Part shown: positions 6,607 to 12,491 of the stretch, piece by piece
How positions within the stretch are numbered: the stretch's first letter is position 1
Layout of the letters: each line of letters begins with the position of its first letter
NCBI GenBank assembly: GCA_033856235.1
Contig: JAWVFI010000079.1
Span: 1 to 12,524 of the forward strand
Length of the DNA stretch: 12,524 bases
DNA from: DASXRU01 sp033856235
GTDB taxonomy: Bacteria; Acidobacteriota; Blastocatellia; Pyrinomonadales; Pyrinomonadaceae
Direction of reading: 5' to 3'
The notes under the pieces: generated by a model
Databases searched by the model: none
Told to the model about the DNA's origin: nothing
What the model saw: only the letters and a program-made list of their open reading frames with translations
Position numbers and translations under genes: made by a program

Positions 6607-6625
6607 CGCAAACTACGAGTTTGCG
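6607..6625. repeat. Short perfect hairpin over the kinase stop codon
   Basis: CGCAAACT (6607-6614), loop ACG, AGTTTGCG (6618-6625). The kinase TAG stop (6613-6615) lies within it, so the last residues of the kinase are encoded by the hairpin. It resembles the other short intergenic palindromes here and has no T-tract. Confidence 0.6.
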
Positions 6626-7668
6626 CTACTGGTTCGCTCCGTAATCGCGCGCCGCAGTGCCGGAAAGCGTTCGAGCCACTGCGCGGCCAGTAAAACTGTT
6701 TGCAATGTCGGCTCGATAAAGCTCTCGTAAAACGCTCCGCGTCCACAAACGGCGGTTTGATAAGAAAATGTGCCGATCGCCTTTAACCCGCGTTGCACCG
6801 TCATCAAGCGGAATTCGCGACTGAACTCGTCAGGATCCAGCGTCTCTAATCCACAGCGGCGCCGCTCTTCGATCAAGTAGAGCCGGTGGGCGCGTAAATC
6901 CGCCAGTGATGGCGGCGACGGCTGGCGATCCAGCACCAGGGAAACCAGATCGTAGCTGGCCGGGCCCATGCGTGCATCCTGATGGTCGACGATGCGCAGC
7001 CGTTTCTGTTTATCGACCAGCAGATTGGCAGCGTGGAAATCACGATGGCACAAAACCCTGGGACGCGCCGCCAACTCAGCGGCGATGTCGTTGAGCTCAG
7101 CTTTTAACTCCGCAGCCTCCGCATGTTTCAACTCTTCGTGACGCAGACTGCCAAAGTAATGATCCATAAAGAACCCAAGTTCCCAGGAGAGTTTCACTTC
7201 GTCGAAAGCCAGGCGGCTGGCAATTGACTGCCGCTGATAAGCCGTTCCCGTAGCCGCCTGAATCTGACAGATCAAACGGATTGCTTGATCCAAATAATCT
7301 TCACGTTCGTCCTCGCTCACAAATTCAAAAACGCGGCACAGCTGATTATCGCCCAGGTCCTCTTGCACGATAATTCCGCTGGGGCCATCCACTGCGTAAA
7401 CTTCAGGGACCGGCAAACCGCATTCGATAAAGAGTCCAGTCACATCCAGATAGGGATGGAGTTCGGGATCAAACGGTTCCGGGTAAACCGCAGCGACCGC
7501 CGTTGTCCGTTCCCATGGAATCCGGAAATACTCTCGTGTAGAAGCGTCGGGCGTGAGAGGGATGATGACGGGTTCGCTGCCGCCGTGGCGGCCGGCCAGG
7601 TATTGAATCAGCCGCTCGCGCGCACTTCGGGGAAACGAATTCGTACCAGCCTCAAGAGGTTGAGCCAT
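6613..7668 (-). CDS. AmgK-like sugar kinase (aminoglycoside phosphotransferase fold)
   Basis: A 351-residue kinase of the APH/choline-kinase fold. The N-lobe has LTPDASTREYFRI (38-50), close to the SDAS-RRYFR segment of AmgK. The catalytic loop is CHRDFHAANLL (207-217), with Asp210 and Asn215. The metal-binding segment is IVDHQDARMGPASYDLVSLV (226-245), with Asp228. AmgK phosphorylates MurNAc (and GlcNAc) at the anomeric position in peptidoglycan recycling, and its usual partner MurU makes UDP-MurNAc. The gene just upstream on the same strand encodes a MurU-like nucleotidyltransferase, which supports this role by context. The start ATG at 7668 has no clear Shine-Dalgarno site. The 3' end runs into a small hairpin repeat. 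Another sugar kinase activity is possible. Confidence 0.82.
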   Translation of the reverse strand: MAQPLEAGTNSFPRSARERLIQYLAGRHGGSEPVIIPLTPDASTREYFRIPWERTTAVAAVYPEPFDPELHPYLDVTGLFIECGLPVPEVYAVDGPSGIIVQEDLGDNQLCRVFEFVSEDEREDYLDQAIRLICQIQAATGTAYQRQSIASRLAFDEVKLSWELGFFMDHYFGSLRHEELKHAEAAELKAELNDIAAELAARPRVLCHRDFHAANLLVDKQKRLRIVDHQDARMGPASYDLVSLVLDRQPSPPSLADLRAHRLYLIEERRRCGLETLDPDEFSREFRLMTVQRGLKAIGTFSYQTAVCGRGAFYESFIEPTLQTVLLAAQWLERFPALRRAITERTSSANS

Positions 7669-7698
7669 GGGAAATGAAAACGATGTGCGATTGCTAAA

Positions 7699-7728
7699 GC
7701 GGCGGGACGAATTTACGCGCCCCGCCGC
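7699..7728. other. GC-rich stem-loop between the MurU-like and AmgK-like genes
   Basis: GCGGCGGG (7699-7706) pairs with CCCGCCGC (7721-7728) around a 14-nt loop, in a 92-nt gap. On the transcribed strand it is followed by TTTAGCAATC, too short a U-run for a convincing terminator. It may be an attenuating or processing hairpin within the operon. Confidence 0.45.
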
Positions 7729-7760
7729 CGGTTAACTCGTCAGAATACGCTGGGATTGTA

Positions 7761-8759
7761 TCATCGCGCTAATGGCACTACAAAGTTATCGCCTTTGAAG
7801 TCCCCCGGCAGTGCTTTGGCCGGACGCTCTTCGTTACGCACCAGTTCAGCCCGGACCACGGCACTGTTTTCGACTACGTCGCCGGCGCGAATCCGCACTC
7901 CGTCACCCAGAATTGCGCGATGAACGGTGGCGCCATCTTCGATGATGACCCCGTCCCAGAGAATGGAATCGCTCACCTCCGCTTTGCTATGGATTTCACA
8001 GTCCGCGCCCTTTTCAATATCTCTGCCCTGTTCTTTCATTAAGCTCAGGCTGATCTCCAGGTAGCGTTGAATCGTCGAGAGTTCATACCACATCCCCTCG
8101 GCCACATGGGCTGCGATGCGCTCTCCTTTGGTCATCGCAGGAAGGTAAACATCGGTAATGGTGTGCGAGAACACACCGCGCGGAATGTACTCGAAGATGC
8201 GAGGTTCCAAAATGTGAATTCCGGTGAACATCAACGGCGGACGTTGGGCGCCGGCAGGAGATGCATCAGCGGCGGCGGCTGGCCCGGAGACACCGACGAA
8301 ATTGGTGATCAATCCGTCGCGGGTCTCTACGGGCGTGAAGTTCTCTTTCAATGGATTCTCGCGCAGCACCAGCGTAGCTAACGCACTTGACTCGCGATGA
8401 GTCTTAAGTGCCTGACGCAGATCGATGTCGGTGACGATCTTTCCGTTTATGACTACGAAGGTTCCCCCGTCAAGCAGGTCCCGTGCGTTGTCGAGCGCGC
8501 CGCTGGGGCCCAGGATCACTGGCTCTTCAACATAGCTGAGATTGACGCCAAACTTGCTGCCATCACCGAGCGCTTCTCGCACTGACTCTGGCCGGTGATG
8601 AAGATTGACCACTACGTCGCCAATCCCGTTCCGCGCCAGGTATTCAGCCACGTAACCAACCAGTGGACGACCCAGAAATGGAATGGCCGGTTTGGTGCGG
8701 TCAACCGTGAGCGGCCACAAACGCGTGCCGTATCCGGCCGCCAGAATCATTGCCCGCAT
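7761..8759 (-). CDS. MurU/ManC-like sugar-1-phosphate nucleotidyltransferase with altered metal-site residues
   Basis: A 332-residue protein. The N-terminal nucleotidyltransferase domain (1-240) has MILAAGYGTRLWPL (4-17) and the TKP lysine (Lys23). The C-terminal part (about 250-305) shows left-handed beta-helix hexapeptides such as AEVSDSILWDGVIIEDGATV. The order and the AmgK-like kinase just downstream suggest UDP-MurNAc synthesis, but MurU is usually shorter and lacks the beta-helix, so GDP-mannose or another NDP-sugar product remains possible. Oddities: the family's NGD metal motif reads NGK (Lys107), and the later WxDxGT motif reads WYELST (Glu226). An Ala/Pro-rich linker sits at 159-175. 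The ATG at 8759 is chosen because AAAGG lies 5 nt upstream and the fold starts at once; a GTG at 8813 would add 18 non-conserved residues from a hairpin. Confidence 0.8.
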   Translation of the reverse strand: MRAMILAAGYGTRLWPLTVDRTKPAIPFLGRPLVGYVAEYLARNGIGDVVVNLHHRPESVREALGDGSKFGVNLSYVEEPVILGPSGALDNARDLLDGGTFVVINGKIVTDIDLRQALKTHRESSALATLVLRENPLKENFTPVETRDGLITNFVGVSGPAAAADASPAGAQRPPLMFTGIHILEPRIFEYIPRGVFSHTITDVYLPAMTKGERIAAHVAEGMWYELSTIQRYLEISLSLMKEQGRDIEKGADCEIHSKAEVSDSILWDGVIIEDGATVHRAILGDGVRIRAGDVVENSAVVRAELVRNEERPAKALPGDFKGDNFVVPLAR

Positions 8760-8779
8760 ACTCGCCTTTCTACAGTCGA

Positions 8780-8811
8780 GAGCCTCGACCGACCGCAGCC
8801 GCTCGAGGCTC
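8780..8811. repeat. Palindromic hairpin in the leader of the MurU-like gene
   Basis: GAGCCTCGA (8780-8788) and TCGAGGCTC (8803-8811) form a perfect 9-bp stem with a 14-nt loop that is itself partly symmetrical. It ends 20 nt before the start codon, next to the Shine-Dalgarno sequence. It may be another REP-like unit or a leader structure. Confidence 0.5.
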
Positions 8812-8832
8812 ACTTGTACTTGCTTTGAAACT

Positions 8833-8848
8833 CGCCGCTCCGGCGGCG
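8833..8848 (-). terminator. Weak terminator-like hairpin after the CAP-domain gene
   Basis: On the minus strand CGCCGC-CGGA-GCGGCG forms a 6-bp GC stem with a tetraloop, followed by AGTTTCAAAG. It lies 18 nt after the CAP gene stop. The U-tract is only three bases, so termination would be inefficient. Confidence 0.35.
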
Positions 8849-8866
8849 TTTACTAATCTCGCTGGC

Positions 8867-9676
8867 CTAAAGGCGTTTCGTTGTTTTAGCTTTGGCCTTG
8901 GGCGCGGCCGGCGTCTTCGTAGTTGCCTTGCTGGTCGTTGTCGTTGCCGTAGTCGCCACAGTTTTCGCTTCGCCGGTCGCCGCCGCCGCGGGAGTCGCGC
9001 CTGCCTTCTCGACGAATTCCCCAGCGTAGTCGATTACGCAAAATGTGCCCTGAGTCGATTGCGGGCTAATCGAGACGCCTGCCAACTTGAAGCCGGATTC
9101 GAAGACGTTTTTTCGATGCGGTCGGCCAGGGTTGCCGTCGTCAATGATCAGGTCGAGAACCATTTCTCTGGCCGTGCCGACGCGATACACGATCGCCTCG
9201 CCCATTGCGTTCTTCCAGGTGCCGTAGCGGCTGATGCGATCGTTAGGCAGACTCCCATCGCTGCCGCGGTGACCACTGGTTCCCTTCAACGCCATGTCCT
9301 GCGCGTGGTCACGCGCGCCACAAGCCAGCCCGGTGGATACCTGCAACGGACCCAAAGGCCCAAGCGTCTTCAGAAAACCAATCGCTTCATCAACCGCCGC
9401 CAAGCCATCGTAGGTATTAATCGGTTTGGTTCTGGATGGCGGCAAATACTTCGTCCCGTTGTAATACTTGCGGCTCTCCTCAAGATAGCCGGCATACTTA
9501 GCGGGATTCGCGCGAGCAAAATTAATCTCCTGAATAACCTCTGCTTCCAGCGCCGTTGGAGATCCAGAGGCAACTGAGCTTTTCGTCGCTTGTTGCGCGT
9601 TAACGCTGAGACCAGCCGCCAGAAAGAGAGCAACTGTGCCGGCAAACACCGGCAACAGGCGGGGGAAATTTCTCAT
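8867..9676 (-). CDS. Secreted CAP-domain (SCP/PR-1-like) protein
   Basis: A 269-residue exported protein. The N-terminus is a classic Sec signal peptide: MRNFPR, a hydrophobic core to about residue 23, and a likely cut after SVNA (27). The CAP domain (about 43-222) starts EVIQEINFARANPAKYAGYL and includes HAQDMALKGTSGHRG (His136), MGEAI (Glu160), PHRKNVF (His187) and VIDYAGEF, so the family's His/Glu cavity residues appear present. The last 45 residues are Ala/Thr/Lys-rich, basic and low in complexity, possibly a wall-binding tail. CAP proteins bind lipids or sterols, or act in adhesion and stress, but the role of bacterial ones is mostly unknown. AAGGAG lies 7 nt upstream, and a sigma-70-like promoter precedes it, so it is probably transcribed from its own start. 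Confidence 0.9.
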   Translation of the reverse strand: MRNFPRLLPVFAGTVALFLAAGLSVNAQQATKSSVASGSPTALEAEVIQEINFARANPAKYAGYLEESRKYYNGTKYLPPSRTKPINTYDGLAAVDEAIGFLKTLGPLGPLQVSTGLACGARDHAQDMALKGTSGHRGSDGSLPNDRISRYGTWKNAMGEAIVYRVGTAREMVLDLIIDDGNPGRPHRKNVFESGFKLAGVSISPQSTQGTFCVIDYAGEFVEKAGATPAAAATGEAKTVATTATTTTSKATTKTPAAPKAKAKTTKRL

Positions 9677-9683
9677 GGGGGAA

Positions 9684-9689
9684 CTCCTT
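9684..9689 (-). promoter_or_regulatory. Ribosome binding site of the CAP-domain gene
   Basis: AAGGAG on the minus strand, 7 nt from the ATG at 9676. It is one of the few strong Shine-Dalgarno sites in the window. Confidence 0.75.
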
Positions 9690-9742
9690 AATTGTTTCTA
9701 AAGCTGCGGCTTGGCCGCGAAACCACATCCACTTGGCGCATA

Positions 9743-9772
9743 CTTTTACACCAGAGCGTAAACTCTCGTCAA
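9743..9772 (-). promoter_or_regulatory. Putative sigma-70 promoter of the CAP-domain gene
   Basis: On the minus strand TTGACG (-35, bases 9772-9767) is followed by an 18-nt spacer and TAAAAG (-10, bases 9748-9743). The predicted start would leave a leader of about 60 nt. The spacer holds a small AGAG/CTCT dyad. Confidence 0.5.
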
Positions 9773-9784
9773 TTTCAAGCGGGG

Positions 9785-9875
9785 GTCTGGTACTGCTTGT
9801 GTGCTGAAGCTTGAACCCTAAACACCTCGGACCAGATGTTGAGCGTCAGTCCCAACAGGTGTTCAGAGTCCAGAC
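9785..9875. repeat. Imperfect nested dyad between the winged-helix and CAP-domain genes
   Basis: GTCTGG (9785-9790) pairs with CCAGAC (9870-9875), and inside it AACACCT (9821-9827) pairs with AGGTGTT (9857-9863). The distances between the pairs differ on the two sides, so it is a degraded doublet at best. Apart from this and the CAP promoter, the 244-nt gap shows nothing clear. Confidence 0.35.
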
Positions 9876-9920
9876 TTTAGTTTGTGCCGCTGCGATGCAG
9901 TAGCGGCTTATCCATTGAGA

Positions 9921-10499
9921 TTATGAAGCCCGCGAGGCTTCGCGCATCACCAGGTCAAAAGTGCCGGGCGCGACTTTGCGAAACCGCCCATTGCGGTTTA
10001 GCGAGACGGCAATACTGATGGTGGGATTGTGACCGGTGAAGTTAAAGCCGCCTTCCATCAGGCGATTATAGATTTCATTCACGTGGAGCGGTTCGCCGGC
10101 TTCGCGCAACAGCATCGTCGCCGCCTGGGGAATGGTGCGATCGACAAAGCGATCGTCAGTAACTTCGATACCGGACCTGATTACGGGAATTTGGTGTTGC
10201 GGCTGCGCCGGCCGCCGAGGAAATGAGTCGCCGCGGGCCAAACGGTCCTGCAGCGCCGTTTCCAATTCCGACACGGAGGTGGTGCCGACCTGAGTCGAAG
10301 GGCCGCTCATCACATTTGAGAGCAGCCGAAAGATTGCCGCCTCAGTTTGCCCGGCGAGCAAATCCATCTCCGCCAGTTCAGCACGAACCATGTCGGCTTC
10401 CGCCTCCAGCTCAGTCAAACGCGCTGAAAGACGCGTGCGCGCGCCCCGCGATTGGCGCAGGCTTTGCTCGAGCTTTGCTATCAGGTTCTCGTTCGCCAT
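9921..10499 (-). CDS. Coiled-coil plus HARE-HTH-like winged-helix protein
   Basis: A 192-residue protein with two parts. Residues 4-58 are a charged helix with heptad-like Leu/Ala spacing, a likely coiled coil for oligomerisation. After a Pro/Gln-rich linker (about 65-118), residues 120-184 match the HARE-HTH (HB1/ASXL-type) winged-helix pattern: IPQAATMLLREAGEPLHVNE, IYNRLMEGGF, then SIAVSLNRNGRFRKVAPGTF. Such domains occur at the ends of DNA-modifying or transcription proteins and are thought to bind DNA. No catalytic domain is present, so a small DNA-binding regulator or chromatin-like protein is inferred. It has a near-consensus promoter and no Shine-Dalgarno site. The neighbours give no functional hint. 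Confidence 0.72.
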   Translation of the reverse strand: MANENLIAKLEQSLRQSRGARTRLSARLTELEAEADMVRAELAEMDLLAGQTEAAIFRLLSNVMSGPSTQVGTTSVSELETALQDRLARGDSFPRRPAQPQHQIPVIRSGIEVTDDRFVDRTIPQAATMLLREAGEPLHVNEIYNRLMEGGFNFTGHNPTISIAVSLNRNGRFRKVAPGTFDLVMREASRAS

Positions 10500-10511
10500 A
10501 CAACTTCGGTG

Positions 10512-10540
10512 ATTCTAGAGTGGTTACGGCCTATTTTCAA
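10512..10540 (-). promoter_or_regulatory. Near-consensus sigma-70 promoter of the winged-helix gene
   Basis: On the minus strand TTGAAA (bases 10540-10535), a 17-nt spacer, then TAGAAT (bases 10517-10512). Both hexamers match consensus at five of six positions. Only 12 nt separate the -10 box from the ATG at 10499, so the leader would be about 5 nt or absent, in line with the missing Shine-Dalgarno site. Confidence 0.65.
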
Positions 10541-10561
10541 TGCTGTTCGGGCGGAGAACTA

Positions 10562-10702
10562 TGGAGGGCGCTGACCTGTCAGCGCTCTAGTCGTCTGCAA
10601 CCTGTCGCAGACTTGGTCGCGATCACGGATGGCGCACGAGTTTCGCCAGGGACCGGCGACAGGTCGCCGGTGGCCAAAGCGGTGACAGGTCACCGCACTC
10701 CA
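10562..10702. repeat. Four-hairpin repeat block with covarying stems
   Basis: Four hairpins share an ACCTGTC core or its complement: GCGCTGA-CCTG-TCAGCGC (10568-10585), GTCTGC-8 nt-GCAGAC (10593-10612), ACCGGCGA-CAGG-TCGCCGGT (10652-10671) and GCGGTGA-CAGG-TCACCGC (10679-10696). The first two carry ACCTGTC and the last two its complement, so the block is an inverted doublet of doublets. The 25-bp outer ends match at 22 positions, and two of the three differences are the two sides of one stem pair. The right end reads ACTCCA, as in the 1875-1990 element. It fills the 209-nt gap between the winged-helix and polyprenyl synthase genes. Confidence 0.85.
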
Positions 10703-10708
10703 AAAACG

Positions 10709-11728
10709 CTACCGGTGGCGTTCGATGATGAATGAAGGAATCGCCCGCAGGGCTTCCGTGTAGGTGGAAGGCGGAAGGGCGTCAAGCGTGGCCCGGGCTT
10801 CCTGGGCATATTCGAAAGCTCTCTGGCGGGCATGGTTCAGAGCATTGCTACTCTCCAGCGCCTGCAGGATCTCAGCTCGCGAAACCTGATCGTAACCACC
10901 GTCAATCATGACTGTCTGCACCAGATCATGGGCTGATGGATTATCTTGCAGCAGGTAAATTAGAGGCAACGTGAGTTTGCCTTCCATCAAATCAATTCCC
11001 GTCGGCTTCCCCAGGGATTCGTCAGTTTCCGTGAAGTCCAGTAGATCATCGACGAGCTGAAAAGCGATTCCCAGTTTCAATCCGTAATCTCTTAACGCTT
11101 GCTGCTCCACGTCGTCGGCGCCGCCGAGGATGGCGCCAATTTCGCAGCAAGCGCCAAAAAGATATGCTGTCTTGCGCGTGATTACATCGAAGTATTGATC
11201 TTCAGAGATATCGGTGTGGTCCAGCAACGTCAGCTGTAGCAGTTCACCCTCAGTCATCTTTCGCGTCACTGCCGTCAGGATATCGAGGATGGGCAACGAG
11301 CGTTCCGCCAGGCTGGTCTCAAACGCCGACATGTAAAGCCAGTCGCCCATGAGCACCGCTGTTTGATTACCAAACTGAGCATTGATTGACGGACGATTGC
11401 GACGCGTTTCGGCCTTGTCAATGATGTCGTCGTGCACCAGCGTGGCAGTGTGCAGAAACTCCATCACCGTCGCCATCCGAATTGAATTATGAAGCGACCC
11501 ATCGCCGCCCGCCGCATAATTGGAAAGAATTGTCAGCGCCGGCCGAACTCGTTTGCCGCCTGACGCCCGCAGGTAATCTCCGATGTAGGCAACAACCTGA
11601 ATATTTGAATGGGCCTGGCGCTCAAACTCTTCCTCAACCTGCTGCAGTTGCGGAGCGATGAGGCTGAAGATGCGCAGTGCAGAGACCTGCGGGTCTTCCA
11701 TCACGGCACTGCTGCTGGTTATCTGCAT
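10709..11728 (-). CDS. Long-chain trans-polyprenyl diphosphate synthase
   Basis: All-helical isoprenyl synthase that adds isopentenyl diphosphate units to an allylic primer; 339 residues. It has GGKRVRP (57-63), the first aspartate-rich motif DDIID (100-104), GDWLYMSAF (128-136), the KT pair (186-187), the second aspartate-rich motif DDLLD (227-231) and GKPTGIDLMEGKLTLPLI (240-257). The residues before the first motif (EFLHTATLVH) are small and like those in octaprenyl synthase IspB/HepT, which points to a long chain, probably the quinone side chain. Exact chain length cannot be read. No Shine-Dalgarno site precedes either the ATG at 11728 or a second ATG at codon 10, so the start is uncertain. 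Confidence 0.92.
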   Translation of the reverse strand: MQITSSSAVMEDPQVSALRIFSLIAPQLQQVEEEFERQAHSNIQVVAYIGDYLRASGGKRVRPALTILSNYAAGGDGSLHNSIRMATVMEFLHTATLVHDDIIDKAETRRNRPSINAQFGNQTAVLMGDWLYMSAFETSLAERSLPILDILTAVTRKMTEGELLQLTLLDHTDISEDQYFDVITRKTAYLFGACCEIGAILGGADDVEQQALRDYGLKLGIAFQLVDDLLDFTETDESLGKPTGIDLMEGKLTLPLIYLLQDNPSAHDLVQTVMIDGGYDQVSRAEILQALESSNALNHARQRAFEYAQEARATLDALPPSTYTEALRAIPSFIIERHR

Positions 11729-11773
11729 AGGTTTAATCGCGGCCAGGCTTGTGCCGCATCATTCCATTTCAAG

Positions 11774-11820
11774 ACAGGATTGGTTGGGAGTTCATCCTGT
11801 TAATCATGTCAACCCTGTCG
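11774..11820. repeat. Degenerate 10-nt tandem repeat with a small dyad
   Basis: Three consecutive 10-mers, TTCATCCTGT, TAATCATGTC and AACCCTGTCG (11791-11820), share an AAtCcTGTc-like pattern. Just upstream ACAGGAT (11774-11780) is the inverse of ATCCTGT (11794-11800). It lies in the 141-nt gap between yajQ and the polyprenyl synthase gene. Confidence 0.45.
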
Positions 11821-11869
11821 GACTTCTCTGTTCTCAGATAGCCTCACGGTCTCGCCCCGAACTTGATAC

Positions 11870-12367
11870 TTAATTCGTACGATAGTTTGTGAACTGCATG
11901 TTGATATCAAAATCCCTGGCCTTCAATTTGGCAATGACATCCTGCAGCGTGTCTCGATCTTTTCCGGTAATGCGCACCACGTCCCCTTGAATCGCGGCCT
12001 GCACTTTGGTCTTCGAATCTTTGATGAATTTTACGATCTCTTTTGCTTTGTCCTGGGGAATTCCCTGTTGAATTGCGACTCGCTGGCGAACGGTGCCTCC
12101 CGCGGCCGGCTCAACCTTGCCATAGCTGAGAGCTTTCAATGGCACGTCGCGACGGACCAGCTTCTGCTGCAAAATATCGTTCATATTGCGCAGTTTGGTT
12201 TCGTCTTCGGCGGATAGCACCAGCTCTTTGTCTTCGAGGGCCACAGTCGCGTGGCTACCTTTGAAGTCAAAACGCTGCTGGACTTCTTTCATTGTCTGGT
12301 TGAGGGCGTTGTTGACCTCGGCGACATCAACCTGCGACACGATATCAAATGAGTTCTGTTGGGCCAT
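11870..12367 (-). CDS. yajQ: YajQ family nucleotide-binding protein
   Basis: A 165-residue protein, normal family length (UPF0234). It has the diagnostic N-terminus SFDIVSQVDVAEVNNALNQT, RFDFKGS (32-38), an LRNMNDILQQKLVRR helix, GGTVRQRVAIQQGI near the middle and the C-terminal KLKARDFDINMQFTNYR. The two ferredoxin-like half-domains are visible as a repeated pattern. Family members bind nucleotides; in Xanthomonas a relative is a cyclic-di-GMP effector, and in E. coli the role is unclear. The ATG at 12367 has no good Shine-Dalgarno site, but the conserved N-terminus fixes it. It is the first minus-strand gene seen from the right; its upstream neighbour is outside the window. Confidence 0.95.
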   Translation of the reverse strand: MAQQNSFDIVSQVDVAEVNNALNQTMKEVQQRFDFKGSHATVALEDKELVLSAEDETKLRNMNDILQQKLVRRDVPLKALSYGKVEPAAGGTVRQRVAIQQGIPQDKAKEIVKFIKDSKTKVQAAIQGDVVRITGKDRDTLQDVIAKLKARDFDINMQFTNYRTN

Positions 12368-12467
12368 TTTAGATGCAGTCTTACCGGGGGAATGATCAAA
12401 TTGGAATATGAGGATAGCATCAAAACGACAGCATGTGAAAGTGTTCTCTAGCGCAATGAGAGTTGTA

Positions 12468-12491
12468 GGGGCGGCACTCCGTGGCCGCCCC
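12468..12491. repeat. GC-rich hairpin repeat upstream of yajQ
   Basis: GGGGCGGC (12468-12475) pairs with GCCGCCCC (12484-12491) around an 8-nt loop (ACTCCGTG). It is 100 nt upstream of yajQ with no T-tract on either side. It resembles other dispersed intergenic palindromes; a terminator for a gene beyond the right edge is possible. Confidence 0.55.

Noticed and set aside
6613..7668. Aminoglycoside-resistance phosphotransferase
   Set aside because: The fold is shared, but the N-lobe and QDA segments match AmgK-type sugar kinases, and the neighbour is a nucleotidyltransferase.
8750..9577. Plus-strand frame of 275 codons opposite the CAP-domain gene
   Set aside because: It is Arg-rich shadow sequence over a gene with clear signal peptide, Shine-Dalgarno site and domain motifs.
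12368..12430. Promoter for yajQ (TTGATG, 17 nt, TTTGAT)
   Set aside because: Both boxes match consensus at only four of six positions, which is expected often by chance in this composition.
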